From BD2-11 clade cluster bacterium bin43 (GTDB lineage: Bacteria; Gemmatimonadota; Gemmatimonadetes; Longimicrobiales; Gaopeijiaceae): 64,000 bases of DNA. This document shows, one piece after another, positions 36,352 to 45,874 of the stretch. Position 1 is the stretch's first letter, and each line of letters opens with the position of its first letter. The notes below the pieces were generated by a model. The model was not told the origin of the DNA and did not search any database. It saw only the letters and a list, made by a program, of their open reading frames with translations. The stretch lies in contig MPMR01000018.1 in assembly GCA_002238605.1 (NCBI GenBank), forward strand, positions 16,510-80,509, in the 5' to 3' direction. Made by a program: the position numbers and the translations under genes.

Positions 36352-37830
36352 TCATGCGGGAGCCGTCCGGCCGCGGGTCCCTGCCCGCAGCTCCGCCTGC
36401 CCCGCGGCGAGCGTCTCCAGCGCTCTGTCGATGCGGTCGAGGGAGAGGTCCTTCCCGAGATAGTACAGCACGTCGAAGATCCCCGGACTGACTGCCTGAC
36501 CGGTGAGCGCAACCCGCAGCGGGTGGATCAGGCGCCCCGCCCCGACGCCGAGATCCTCGGCGAGACCCCGGAGCGCGTGCTCGAGCGGCTCCGGCTGCCA
36601 CTCGCAGCCGTCCAGAACCCGCCGGAGCGCTTCCAGGTACTCCTGTGCCTGCGCGGGGCGCTTCCAGTGCTTGCGCACCGCCGCCGGCTCGTACCGGACC
36701 TCGCCCGGGCGGTACAGCAACACGTTGCGTACCAGCGCGTCCACGCTGCGTGCCCGCGCCCGCAGCATGTCGAGCAGGCCTTCGGACCAGCCCGGCCGGT
36801 CCTGGACCGCCGCCTCGTTCGCCTGCTGCAGGTCGGCCAGGCGGGCGTTGACGAGCGCCTCCAGCCGGGCGAGATCCATGCGCGAGAGATGCCGGCCGTT
36901 CAGCCAGGCGAGCTTGTCGGCGTCGAACACGGCGCCCTTGCGGAGGATGCGCCCGAGCGAGAATCGCCGGATGATCTCCTCCCGGTCCATCACCTCGCGA
37001 TCGTCGCCGGGGGACCAGCCGAGCAGGGCAAGGAAGTTGACCATCGCTTCCGGCAGCATGTCGCGCCGATACTCGGCGATATCGGTGGCCCCGTGGCGCT
37101 TCGAAAGACGCTTGCCGTCCCCTCCGAGGATGAGCGGCACGTGGCCGAAGCGCGGCACCGGGAAGCCCAGAGCCCGCGCCAGCAGGATCTGCTTGGGCGT
37201 GTTGGACAAGTGGTCGTCGCCCCGGAGCACCATGTCGATGCGTACGTGAGCGTCGTCGCATACCACCGCGAGGTTGTAGGTCGGGCTGTCGTCGGCGCGC
37301 AGGATGACGAGGTCGTCGATGTCCTGGTTGCGGAAGCGCATCGTGCCGTGGACGGCGTCCTCCCATTCGGTGGAACCCTCCGGGACGAGGAAGCGCACCG
37401 CATGGGGCTCGCCCGCCGCCGCGCGCTCGTCGGCTTCCCCGGGCGCCAGCGACTCCGCCCGCCGCCGGGCCGCCCGAGTGGCCTCGCCCGCAAGGGCGGC
37501 GATATTGGCGCGGTCGCGGGCGAGCTCCTCGGGTGTCGAGAAGTCGCGGTACGCCCGCCCTGCCGCCAGCAGCTTGCGCCCGGCGGCGGTGTGCTCCGCC
37601 ACCCGGTCGCTCTGGAAGTACGGCCCCTCGTCCCAGTCGATGCCGAGCCACTCCAGCCCGCGCCGGATCGCATTGGTCATTGCAACGCTGGAGCGGGCGC
37701 GGTCGGTGTCTTCGATGCGCAGTACGAAAGTCCCGCCGCTCTGGCGCGCGAGCAGCCAGTTGAAGAGCGCGGTGCGGGCGCCTCCGACGTGCAGAAACCC
37801 CGTCGGCGACGGAGCGAAGCGAACGCGCAC
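36352..37830 (-). CDS. gltX: Glutamyl-tRNA synthetase
   Basis: A 492-residue class I tRNA synthetase charging tRNA-Glu (possibly also tRNA-Gln if the cell uses the transamidation route). The HIGH motif is in FAPSPTGFLHVGG, KMSKS is replaced by KRLSKRHG near residue 250, and LRIEDTDRAR and RGDDHLSNTPKQ are family segments. The anticodon-binding helices fill the last 160 residues. The start is GTG. It begins only 3 bp after the stop of the RND pump gene, so it may be transcribed with the efflux operon, an unusual partnership. Confidence 0.96.
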   Translation of the reverse strand: MRVRFAPSPTGFLHVGGARTALFNWLLARQSGGTFVLRIEDTDRARSSVAMTNAIRRGLEWLGIDWDEGPYFQSDRVAEHTAAGRKLLAAGRAYRDFSTPEELARDRANIAALAGEATRAARRRAESLAPGEADERAAAGEPHAVRFLVPEGSTEWEDAVHGTMRFRNQDIDDLVILRADDSPTYNLAVVCDDAHVRIDMVLRGDDHLSNTPKQILLARALGFPVPRFGHVPLILGGDGKRLSKRHGATDIAEYRRDMLPEAMVNFLALLGWSPGDDREVMDREEIIRRFSLGRILRKGAVFDADKLAWLNGRHLSRMDLARLEALVNARLADLQQANEAAVQDRPGWSEGLLDMLRARARSVDALVRNVLLYRPGEVRYEPAAVRKHWKRPAQAQEYLEALRRVLDGCEWQPEPLEHALRGLAEDLGVGAGRLIHPLRVALTGQAVSPGIFDVLYYLGKDLSLDRIDRALETLAAGQAELRAGTRGRTAPA

Positions 37831-37833
37831 GGG

Positions 37834-40800
37834 TCAGGCCGCCGGCGCCCGCGCGGCCATCCGTCCCGATCGCGCGCCGCGCCCCTCGATGAGCAGGTAG
37901 ATGGCCGGGGTGGTGGCCAGCACGAAGACCGTGGACGACAGCAACCCACCGATGAGCGCGTAACCGAGCGCGTTCCAGATGGTGGAGTCGGCGGTCTCGG
38001 AGAAGAGCACAAGGGGGAGCAGCCCGAGCACCGTGGTGGCCGTGGTCATCAGGATCGGCCGCACCCGCTCGAGCGTGCCCGCGAGAATGGCGGCGTGCAG
38101 GTCGTCCCCGGACTCGCGCCGGACGCGGTTGATGTTGTCCACCAGCAGGATGGCGTTGTTGACCACGATCCCGCCCATCATGATGACCCCCACGTACGCC
38201 TCCCGGGTGAACGACGCGCCCGTGTAGAAGAACATCAGGAAGACGCCGATCAGTGCCATCGGCACCGTGAGCAGGACGCACAGCGGCAGGCGCACCGACT
38301 CGAAGAGCGCGGCCGTCACCATGTAGATGAGGAGAATCGACACCGCCAGCACCGCGTAGATCTGCTGGCGGTCCTCCTCGCTCCAGCGGAATCCCTGGTC
38401 CTCCTCGATCACATATCCCACCGGAAGCTCGGTGGACTCGATGATGCCGTCGTAGTACTGGTCGCCCAGCCGGCGCGGGCCCGCGAACTCGTACGCCACG
38501 GTGCGTTCGTATTGCTGGTCCTCGCGGCGGATCCAGGCGAGCACGTCCACGGGGGCGATCGAGACCACGTCGCCCAGCCGGATGCCGGTGCCGGTGGAGG
38601 TGCTGATGATGGTCTCGAGCAGTTCCTGTACGTCGGTCTCGCGATATCCCTCGAGCTTCACCTCGTAGCGCACCTCGTCGCCGCCGATCTTGAGCTGCGC
38701 GTCGCTGGTCTGGCCGGCGACGGCCGCGTTCATGCGCGCGACCAGCTCCTGAACCGAAATGTCGTGGCGCGCCAGCTGGTCCCGCCTGACTTCGACCACG
38801 AACTCGGTGGCGCGCTCGCGGACGAATCTCCCGGCGGAGTTGGTGTCGATGGTGCGCACCCGCGGCACGCGCGCGAGCCGGTCGCCCAGGTCTTCGGCGA
38901 TCTCGCGCACCCTCTCGTAGTTGTAGCCCAGCACCTGCATGGAGTAGTTCGGGCTGGCGCCCCCACCTCCGCCGTAGAATCCCAGGCCAACCCCGATCAC
39001 CCGCACCTCGGCGCCCGTGAAGCCCAGGCTGTAGCTGAACATCTGCTCCTTGATGGCCATGGGGATGCCGGTGTTCTCCAGCGAGTCCGGGAAGTTGATG
39101 GTGATCCTCCCGTAGGTGCCTCTCACGGTCGACGAGAAGCGTTCGACCTCCGGAATCGCGGCCAGCCTTTCCTCGAAGGAGCGCACCAGGTTGTCGGTGC
39201 GCTCGAGATCGGAGCCGCGCGGCAGCTCGATGTTGATGAGGACATAGGTGTCCAGCCCCATGCCCCCGCCCCAGAGCACCCCGCGGGTCACGTGGTTCTC
39301 GAAGAGGTAATACGACCCGCCGAAGGCCAGCACCGCCGCCGTCACCGCCAGCCAGGCGTGGCGCAGGGTGAAGCCGATGACGGTCGAGTAGATCCGGGTG
39401 TAGAGCGGTGTCGCGCGCCCGCGCCGGAACGGTGAACGCCCGGGTTCGGCGCCCTGGCCCCGGTCACCGGTCATGCCGGGGTGCGCGGCCTCTCGGCCCG
39501 GCGCGTCGGCGGTCTCCGCGAGCGGCGCGGGCACGGTCGCGGCCCCGGCTCTCTCCTCCATCCGCACCCGCGGAAGGACTCGGGCGGCCAGCGCCGGGAT
39601 GAACGTGAACGCCACCAGCAGCGACGCCATCAGCGTCAGCGCCACCACGATCGCCAGCGGCACATAGAACACCCGCAGTTCCCCCTGCAGGAAAACGAAA
39701 GGCACGAAGACGATGAGGGTCGTGGCGGTGGAGGTGAGGATCGGCAGCACGACCTGGCGGGTGCCCTCGGTCGCGGCGCCCACCGGATCCCGCCCCGCCT
39801 GCCAGCGGCGGAAGACGCTCTCCAGAACCACGATGGCGTTGTCCACGATCAGACCAAACCCCATCGCCAGCCCCATCAGGGTGAGCAGGTTGAGGGTCAT
39901 GCCCCCGAAGTAGATCAGGTTCAGGGAGATGAGGACGGAGAACGCGATCGTCATGAAGACGACCCCGGCGGAGCGGAACGAGCGCAGGAAGAGGAGCAGC
40001 ACCGCGAAGATGACGAAGGCGGAGATCAGCGCCCGGGCCCGCAGGTCGGTGAGCTGCTCCTTGATGTCCTCGCTCTCGTCGTAGTCGAGGAGCATGGTCG
40101 TCCCGGCCAGGCCCGCGCGCTCCAGCTGCGCCACGCGTGCCTTGACCGCATCCGCCGCGCGCACCGTGTTGGCGCCGATCTCGCGGATCACGAGGAACGA
40201 GACCGCGGGCCGGCCGTTGATGCGGTTGTAGCCCAGGGGCTCCTCGAAGCTGTCGCGCACATCCGCGACATCCGAGACCCGCACCACGCTGCCGCGGTTC
40301 TCGAGCAGCACCGTGTTCCGGATCTCCTCGGCGCGCGCGACGCGGTTCTGGATGGTTACCGACCATTCCTGGCCGCCTGCCCGGATCGCGCCCGCCTCGC
40401 GTACCAGGTCGAGGTCGTTGATCCGGGTGTTCACCATGCCCGGCGAGAGCCCGAGCGAGCTGACCCGGTCCTCGTTCAGTTCGATCTCGATGAGGCGCTC
40501 GCGGCCCCCGCTCGCCTGCACCAGCGCCACCCCTTCGATCTGCGAGAGATCCGGGACCACCCGGTCGTCGAGGTCGGAGCGGAGCGCCTCCAGCGTGTAG
40601 GGGCCGGTATAGGTGTAGCGCAGGAAGCCGCGCTGGCCGCGGGACTCGAATTCGGGAGGGATGTACGGCCGGACCAGAACCCGCTCGACGGCAGGTGGCA
40701 GCTCCTCCTCCAGGGCCGAGAGGCGCTCGGAGAGGTCCAGCCGCGCGAAGTCCATGTCCGTTTCGCGGCTGAAATGCACCTCGATGCTGGACGTCCCCAT

Positions 40801-41061
40801 CCCCTGTACTTCCCTGGAAACGGAGATGACCTTTTCCACCCCCTTGACCTGCTGGACCACGGATTCGATGGGGGAGGTGAGGAAGGCCTCGACCGTTTCC
40901 GGGGAAGCGCCGCGCCAGCTCGCTTCCACGTTGAGTCTGGGGAGGTCGGTATCCGGCAGCAGCTCGATGGGGATGTTGCGCCAGGCGCTGGCTCCCATGA
41001 GCGCGACGGCGAGGCAGCCCATCGCCACCGCCACGGGACGGCGGATGCTCCCGCCGATCAC
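37834..41061 (-). CDS. RND-family efflux permease (first of two, gltX-proximal)
   Basis: A 1075-residue inner-membrane pump of the AcrB/MdtB type with 12 helices in two halves and two large periplasmic loops. FLTSPIESVVQQVKGVEKV and the porter repeats are clear. TM4 reads GLIVDNAIVVLESVFR, Asp-Asn where AcrB has Asp-Asp, and TM10 reads GGIVVNNAILLVDN with Asn where AcrB has the relay Lys. The proton path is therefore altered, as in many non-proteobacterial RND pumps. GTG start. Together with the neighbouring RND gene it suggests a heterotrimer like MdtBC. A charged, low-complexity loop follows TM6. Confidence 0.93.
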   Translation of the reverse strand: MIGGSIRRPVAVAMGCLAVALMGASAWRNIPIELLPDTDLPRLNVEASWRGASPETVEAFLTSPIESVVQQVKGVEKVISVSREVQGMGTSSIEVHFSRETDMDFARLDLSERLSALEEELPPAVERVLVRPYIPPEFESRGQRGFLRYTYTGPYTLEALRSDLDDRVVPDLSQIEGVALVQASGGRERLIEIELNEDRVSSLGLSPGMVNTRINDLDLVREAGAIRAGGQEWSVTIQNRVARAEEIRNTVLLENRGSVVRVSDVADVRDSFEEPLGYNRINGRPAVSFLVIREIGANTVRAADAVKARVAQLERAGLAGTTMLLDYDESEDIKEQLTDLRARALISAFVIFAVLLLFLRSFRSAGVVFMTIAFSVLISLNLIYFGGMTLNLLTLMGLAMGFGLIVDNAIVVLESVFRRWQAGRDPVGAATEGTRQVVLPILTSTATTLIVFVPFVFLQGELRVFYVPLAIVVALTLMASLLVAFTFIPALAARVLPRVRMEERAGAATVPAPLAETADAPGREAAHPGMTGDRGQGAEPGRSPFRRGRATPLYTRIYSTVIGFTLRHAWLAVTAAVLAFGGSYYLFENHVTRGVLWGGGMGLDTYVLINIELPRGSDLERTDNLVRSFEERLAAIPEVERFSSTVRGTYGRITINFPDSLENTGIPMAIKEQMFSYSLGFTGAEVRVIGVGLGFYGGGGGASPNYSMQVLGYNYERVREIAEDLGDRLARVPRVRTIDTNSAGRFVRERATEFVVEVRRDQLARHDISVQELVARMNAAVAGQTSDAQLKIGGDEVRYEVKLEGYRETDVQELLETIISTSTGTGIRLGDVVSIAPVDVLAWIRREDQQYERTVAYEFAGPRRLGDQYYDGIIESTELPVGYVIEEDQGFRWSEEDRQQIYAVLAVSILLIYMVTAALFESVRLPLCVLLTVPMALIGVFLMFFYTGASFTREAYVGVIMMGGIVVNNAILLVDNINRVRRESGDDLHAAILAGTLERVRPILMTTATTVLGLLPLVLFSETADSTIWNALGYALIGGLLSSTVFVLATTPAIYLLIEGRGARSGRMAARAPAA

Positions 41062-41122
41062 CGCGCCACCTCCACCGCCGGGCGCCGCATTGCGCCGGTC
41101 CGCCCGGAGCCGCCGACGCCGG

Positions 41123-44100
41123 TCACGGGATCACCTCCGCGGCCCGTGCGACGCGCGGCGCGCGAGCCTTGCCGCGGAAACGCGCGTGACCGCTCTCCAC
41201 CACGGAGTACACCACCGGCACGACGATGAGGGTGAGCGCCGTGGCCACCACCAGCCCCCCGATCACCGCGATGGCGAGCGGGGCACGAAGGTCGGCCCCG
41301 CGCCCGATGCCCAGCGCCAGCGGCGTGAGCCCGCAGACGGTGGTCACCGTGGTCATGACGATGGGTCTCAGGCGCACCTTCCCGGCTTCCAGAATCGCCT
41401 CCCGCAGCGCGGACCCGCGGGCGCGCGCCTGGTTGATGAACTCCACTTTCACGATCGCGTCGTTGACCACGATGCCCACCAGGATGACCACCCCGATCAG
41501 GCTCATGGTGTTCAGGCTCTGGCCGGCAAGCGCGAGCGCCAGCACCGCGCCCGACAGCGCGAGCGGCACCGAAATGAGGATGGTCAGCGGATGTTTGAAG
41601 GACTCGAACTGCGCCGCCAGGATCATGTACACGAGCACCAGCGCGAGCCCGAAGGCGAAGGCGAGATCGCGAAACGAGCGGCGCATCTCCTCGTTTTCGC
41701 CGCCTACGTCGACGCGCACGTTGAAGGGCGGCGGAAGCATGGCCAGCTCGCGATCCACCGTGGCGATCGCGCGGTTGAGGCCGCCGGAGATCACGTCGGC
41801 GTAGACGGTCACCACGCGTCCCTGGTCCTCGCGGTGGATCTCCGCCGGGCCCACCGCTTCGCGGACGTTGACCAGTTCGCGCAGCGGCACGCCACGCACC
41901 TGCAGGGTCTCGAGCGTCTCGGCGGAGAAGCGCAGGGCGTCGGGCAGCCTGACCACCACGTCGATCTTTCGGTCGAAGTCGACGAACTCGGTGGCCCGGT
42001 CGCCGCGCATGGCGCGCTCGATCTCCTCGGCGATGAGGCGCGGATCGATGTTGTGGCGCGCGGCCACGTCGCGCAGTATCTCGACCTGGACCTGGGGCTG
42101 TCCGCGTCCGGTGCCCACCCGCACGTTGCCGATCTCCGCCAGCGTCGACAGCTCTTCGCGCACGGTCTCGGCGTAGGCGTAGCTCTCCTCCAGGTTCTCA
42201 CCCCGGATGCGCACCGCGATGTCGGCGTCGGCACCACCCAGCACCTGGCCCAGCGCGGTCGCCTGGCCGGCCTCGAAGGCCAGCGTTCCCGGCGGGAAAC
42301 GAGCCTCCACCTCGCGCGCCCGCTCCAGCACCTCGCCCGTGGCGCTCCCCGGATTCAGGCGCACTTCGAGGTTGCCCGTGTGCGCGCCCGAGGTCTCCTC
42401 GCTCTCCATGTAGGAGCGCACGTCCTCGCCCACGCGGGAAAAGACGGTCTCGACGCCGGGGTCGCCCTGAAGCGCCCGTTCGATCTCCTCCACCGCCAGC
42501 GCGGTTGCGGGCAACCCCGTCCCCTCCGGCAGCTCGAGGCGCACCCGGAACCCGCCCTGGTCGACGTCCGGGAGCAGGTCCCGGTCCAGGGCGAGCGCGA
42601 GCGCCAGCGTGGCCGCCAGCGCGGCCCCGGAGATGGCCAGCACCCGCCCGCGGTGATCGAGCGATACTTCAAGAAGCTGGTGATAGCGGTCGGCGAAGCG
42701 CTGGAACCCGCGGTCGAAGGCGGTGAGCAGCGGCCCGAACAGTCGCCCGCACACTCCCGCCACCCCCTCCCACCAGAAGACCGCCAGCGCGCGTCCCAGC
42801 GCGAATGCTCCCGCGATCAGCCGGAAGGGAAGCGCCACGACCCACAGGAACGCCCGCCCGATCCTCGCCAGACGCCCCGGCCGCCGCCCCGGCTTCGCCC
42901 GCTCAGGCCGGTCGGACACCCTTTTCCGGTCCACGAAGCGCGCCGCCATCCCCGGCAGCAGGGTCAGCGCCACCAGCAGGCTGGCCAGCAGGGAGAAGGC
43001 CACCGCCAGCGACAGGTCGCCGAACAGCTCGCCCGCCACCCCCTCGATGTAGATGATCGGTCCGAATACCGAGATGGTGGTGAGGGTCGAAGCCGTGATC
43101 GCTCCCTGCACCTCCTCGCCCCCGAGCGCCGACGCCTCCACCGAGGGAACACCCTGCTCCCGGTGCCGGAAGATGTTCTCGAGCACGATGATGGAGTTGT
43201 CGACCAGCATGCCCACCCCGAGCGCCATCCCCCCCAGGCTCATGATGTTCAGCGAGACCCCGAACGCTTCCATCAGCGCGAAGGCGCCCACCACGGAGAT
43301 GGGGATCGCGAGCGCGATGGCGAAGGGGTAGCGCGGATCGCGCAGGAAGAAGAACAGCACCAGGAAGGCCAGCATGCCTCCGAACACCAGGGCCTGCACG
43401 ACGTTGCTGATGGAATCGGAGATGAACCCCGCCTGGGAGTAGGCGATGTCCACGGTGATGTCGGGAAACTCGAGCGCCAGGATCCCGAGCGCCCCTTCGA
43501 TCTGGTCGGCCACCGCCACCGTGTTCGCACCGGACTCCTTGTACACCAGCAACCCCACGGCCTCGGCGCCGTTGTAGCGAGCGATGGACTCGCGGTCGGC
43601 GAATCCGTCCACCACCCGCGCCACGTCGTCCAGCCTCACCAGCCGGTAGCCGCCCTCGCCCTCCTGCTCTGCCCCCGTCTCGGTCTGCTGGCGTCCCACC
43701 ACCACCTGCCCGATCTGGTCCACGGTCTGGAACTCGCCCAGGGTGCGCAGCGGGTAGCGGTAGCGTCCGCGCAGGATGGATCCTCCCGGGGCGGAGAAGT
43801 TGGCCCGGGCGAGCGCGACCGCCACTTCCTCCATCTCAAGCCCGTACGAGAGCAGCAGGTCGGGATCCACCTCCACCTGGATCTCCCGGTCAAGCCCGCC
43901 CGTAACCGCCGCCTGCGCCACCCCGTCGAGCTGCTCCAGCCTGCGCCGGAAGACCGTCTCCACGAAGTCCTTGGTCGCCCACAAGTCGGTGCCTCCGGCC
44001 ACCGAGAGCACCATGATGGGCTCGGATTCGGGATCGATGCGCAGGATGCGCGGCCGCTCCGAGGTTTCGGGAAGGAACTCGCGGATGTTGTCGACGCGCT

Positions 44101-44428
44101 CGCGCACGTTGAGCATGGCGAAGTCCATGTCCGTGCCCCAGGCGAAGCGCAGCGTCACCAGGCTCACCCCGTCGCGCGACACCGACGTCACCTTTTCGAC
44201 CCCCGGCACCGCCGCCCCCTGGGCCTCCACCAGCTCGGTGATGAGCCGCTCCACCTCCGCCGGCGCCACATCGGGATAGGTCGTATAGACCACCAGGCGC
44301 GGGTAGCTCACGTCGGGCAGAAGGTCGATGGGCAGCCGCAGGAACGAGATGATCCCCAGCAGGGAGATGGCCAGGAAGAGCATGGCCACGGCGACGGGCC
44401 GCCGAGTCGAGATGCGGGGAATCGACAT
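41123..44428 (-). CDS. RND-family efflux permease (second of two)
   Basis: An 1101-residue paralogue of the adjacent pump. TM4 reads GMLVDNSIIVLENIF and TM10 region GIVVNDAIVKVEFINQ, so acidic residues differ from those in the first pump and the two could be unequal partners in one trimer. An insertion of about 70 residues after TM6 is rich in basic and hydrophobic residues. The start MSIPRISTRRPVAVAM lies in the last of four 24-bp tandem repeats, each of which has its own ATG in the same frame; a stop codon separates this start from the earlier ones. Confidence 0.93.
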   Translation of the reverse strand: MSIPRISTRRPVAVAMLFLAISLLGIISFLRLPIDLLPDVSYPRLVVYTTYPDVAPAEVERLITELVEAQGAAVPGVEKVTSVSRDGVSLVTLRFAWGTDMDFAMLNVRERVDNIREFLPETSERPRILRIDPESEPIMVLSVAGGTDLWATKDFVETVFRRRLEQLDGVAQAAVTGGLDREIQVEVDPDLLLSYGLEMEEVAVALARANFSAPGGSILRGRYRYPLRTLGEFQTVDQIGQVVVGRQQTETGAEQEGEGGYRLVRLDDVARVVDGFADRESIARYNGAEAVGLLVYKESGANTVAVADQIEGALGILALEFPDITVDIAYSQAGFISDSISNVVQALVFGGMLAFLVLFFFLRDPRYPFAIALAIPISVVGAFALMEAFGVSLNIMSLGGMALGVGMLVDNSIIVLENIFRHREQGVPSVEASALGGEEVQGAITASTLTTISVFGPIIYIEGVAGELFGDLSLAVAFSLLASLLVALTLLPGMAARFVDRKRVSDRPERAKPGRRPGRLARIGRAFLWVVALPFRLIAGAFALGRALAVFWWEGVAGVCGRLFGPLLTAFDRGFQRFADRYHQLLEVSLDHRGRVLAISGAALAATLALALALDRDLLPDVDQGGFRVRLELPEGTGLPATALAVEEIERALQGDPGVETVFSRVGEDVRSYMESEETSGAHTGNLEVRLNPGSATGEVLERAREVEARFPPGTLAFEAGQATALGQVLGGADADIAVRIRGENLEESYAYAETVREELSTLAEIGNVRVGTGRGQPQVQVEILRDVAARHNIDPRLIAEEIERAMRGDRATEFVDFDRKIDVVVRLPDALRFSAETLETLQVRGVPLRELVNVREAVGPAEIHREDQGRVVTVYADVISGGLNRAIATVDRELAMLPPPFNVRVDVGGENEEMRRSFRDLAFAFGLALVLVYMILAAQFESFKHPLTILISVPLALSGAVLALALAGQSLNTMSLIGVVILVGIVVNDAIVKVEFINQARARGSALREAILEAGKVRLRPIVMTTVTTVCGLTPLALGIGRGADLRAPLAIAVIGGLVVATALTLIVVPVVYSVVESGHARFRGKARAPRVARAAEVIP

Positions 44429-44512
44429 TCGTCAGGGACCGGGAATCGACATGCGTCGGGGACCGGGAATCGACATGCGTCGGGGACCGGGGATCGACAT
44501 GCGTCAGGGAAG
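44417..44512. repeat. Four 24-bp tandem repeats across the tolC/RND junction
   Basis: Four direct copies of GGGAATCGACATGCGTCGGGGACC, with small differences, run from inside the end of the TolC gene into the start of the RND gene. Each copy, read on the minus strand, contains ATGTCGATTCCC preceded by TGACGC or CGACGC. The unit thus equals the stop-to-start junction of the operon, duplicated in tandem. Confidence 0.85.
44432..44500 (-). other. Possible 22-residue leader frame made by the repeat
   Basis: Between the TolC stop and the RND start the repeat creates a short frame, MSIPGPRR repeated twice and then MSIPGP, ending in TGA 4 nt before the RND start codon. Ribosomes finishing TolC could translate it and then restart on the RND gene. 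No ribosome site favours one start over another. It may be only a by-product of the duplication. Confidence 0.3.
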
Positions 44513-45874
44513 CGGGGTGCCGCCGTCGAGCGGTCCGCCCACAACCTGTTCGAGGGCGATGCGGGCGGCGACGAAGTCGTAGCGGGCGTTGATCGCGGTG
44601 CGCCGTTCGTTGGCCGCTCCCTCGATCGCGAGTTGCAGGTCGGGGAAGGTGACCGTTGTCAGGCGGTACCCCTCCCGCGCCAGCCTGAGGCGCTCTTCCG
44701 CGATCTCGCTCGACCGTTCCGCCAGCCGGTAGCTGTCCCAGGCGCCCCGCAGGTCGATGAAGCGGGAGCGCACGTCCCGCTCGATCTCCATGCGGGTCTG
44801 GCGCATCTGCTCCTCGGCATTGGCCAGCTGAACCTGGGCTTCGACGATGTTGCGCTCGGTGGAGAAGCCCGTGAAGACGGGAATCGAAAGACTCAACTGC
44901 GCCTGGGCGTAGCGGGAATCGCTGGAGAAGGGCTTGAAGGCTGCCGTGTACTCCTGTCCGTAAGCGTTCTGGTAGAAGTAGGTACCCAGGCTGATCGTGG
45001 GGAGGCGCGCGCTGCGGACGGCGCTCAGCGATGCCCGGCCCACATCCACCTCCGCCCGGTTCTGCAGGATGACGGAGCTCTGCTCCAGGGCCCGGCCGAT
45101 AAGGCCCGCTTCGTCCAGCGCTGCGGGGTCGAAGGGTGCGGGAAGGGCGCCGCGGGTGGTGAAATCGTCTCCATCCGTCGCGCCGGTCTCCGCGCGCAGA
45201 GCCAGCGCAGCTTTGGCGTACTCGTTCTCCGCCTGGCGAACCGCTCGCTCCTGCTGCTGCACCTGTAGCTCCGCACCCAGCACGTCGACCTGCGTCCCGA
45301 CGGCGAGTTCAAAGAGCCTGCGCGTGCTCTCCAGGTCCAGCCGCTTGCCCTCCAGAATCGCCAGTTCCAGTTCCAGGAGGTCCGAATGCCGGATGGTCAG
45401 ATAGAAACTCTCGGCAACGCGTGCCCAGGTGGCGGTCATCTCCGCCTCGACCCTCCGCTCGCGGGCGACGCCCCGGGCGTGCTCCGCTCCGCGCTGATGG
45501 AAGCGCGCGCCGCCTTCGAACAGATCGAGTTGGGCGGACACCGACTGGGAGGACGACGAAGCCGTGACCCACTCCACGTTGGGGTTGGCGATGGGGTTGC
45601 CGAAGAAGTCCTCCGCCTGCAGGCGCCGGTTGAGGTTGACGTTGGTGCCCAGGCTCAGAGAGAGCCTCGGCAGGAAGGCCCCCCACGCCGCCCGCATCCC
45701 GGCCGGCGTCAGCTCCAGCTCGTTGATGGCCTGGCGCAGCAGGGGATTGTTCTGTCTCGCCAGCTCCAGAGCTTCTTCAAGCGAGAGGACCTGCGGCTCC
45801 TGTGCCTCTAGCGGAGCCGTCGCCAGCAGTGCGGCGAGGATGCCGCGCCGGAACAGCGTCCCAGGGCGGCTCAT
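44504..45874 (-). CDS. TolC-family outer membrane channel
   Basis: A 456-residue exported protein (signal peptide to APLEAQ) with the two-fold TolC repeat: LSLEEALELARQNNPLLRQA at the start, long heptad-like helices (GTQVDVLGAELQVQQQERAVRQAENEY) and LSIPVFTGFSTERNIVEAQ in the second half. It forms the outer-membrane exit duct of the pump. The start overlaps the stop of the adaptor gene by 4 bp (ATGA). The stop codon lies inside a 24-bp tandem repeat. Confidence 0.92.
   Translation of the reverse strand: MSRPGTLFRRGILAALLATAPLEAQEPQVLSLEEALELARQNNPLLRQAINELELTPAGMRAAWGAFLPRLSLSLGTNVNLNRRLQAEDFFGNPIANPNVEWVTASSSSQSVSAQLDLFEGGARFHQRGAEHARGVARERRVEAEMTATWARVAESFYLTIRHSDLLELELAILEGKRLDLESTRRLFELAVGTQVDVLGAELQVQQQERAVRQAENEYAKAALALRAETGATDGDDFTTRGALPAPFDPAALDEAGLIGRALEQSSVILQNRAEVDVGRASLSAVRSARLPTISLGTYFYQNAYGQEYTAAFKPFSSDSRYAQAQLSLSIPVFTGFSTERNIVEAQVQLANAEEQMRQTRMEIERDVRSRFIDLRGAWDSYRLAERSSEIAEERLRLAREGYRLTTVTFPDLQLAIEGAANERRTAINARYDFVAARIALEQVVGGPLDGGTPLP

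Noticed and set aside
36523..39435. A 2.9-kb plus-strand frame opposite gltX and the first RND gene
   Set aside because: Same reason: both minus-strand genes are unambiguous and the antisense product shows no recognisable fold.
44417..44512. CRISPR array
   Set aside because: The four units are directly adjacent without spacers and lie over a gene junction; there are no cas genes.
40661..45268. A 4.6-kb open frame on the plus strand across the RND/TolC genes
   Set aside because: It is antisense to two RND genes and TolC that have full family signatures. Its own translation is His/Gln/Arg-rich low complexity without domains.
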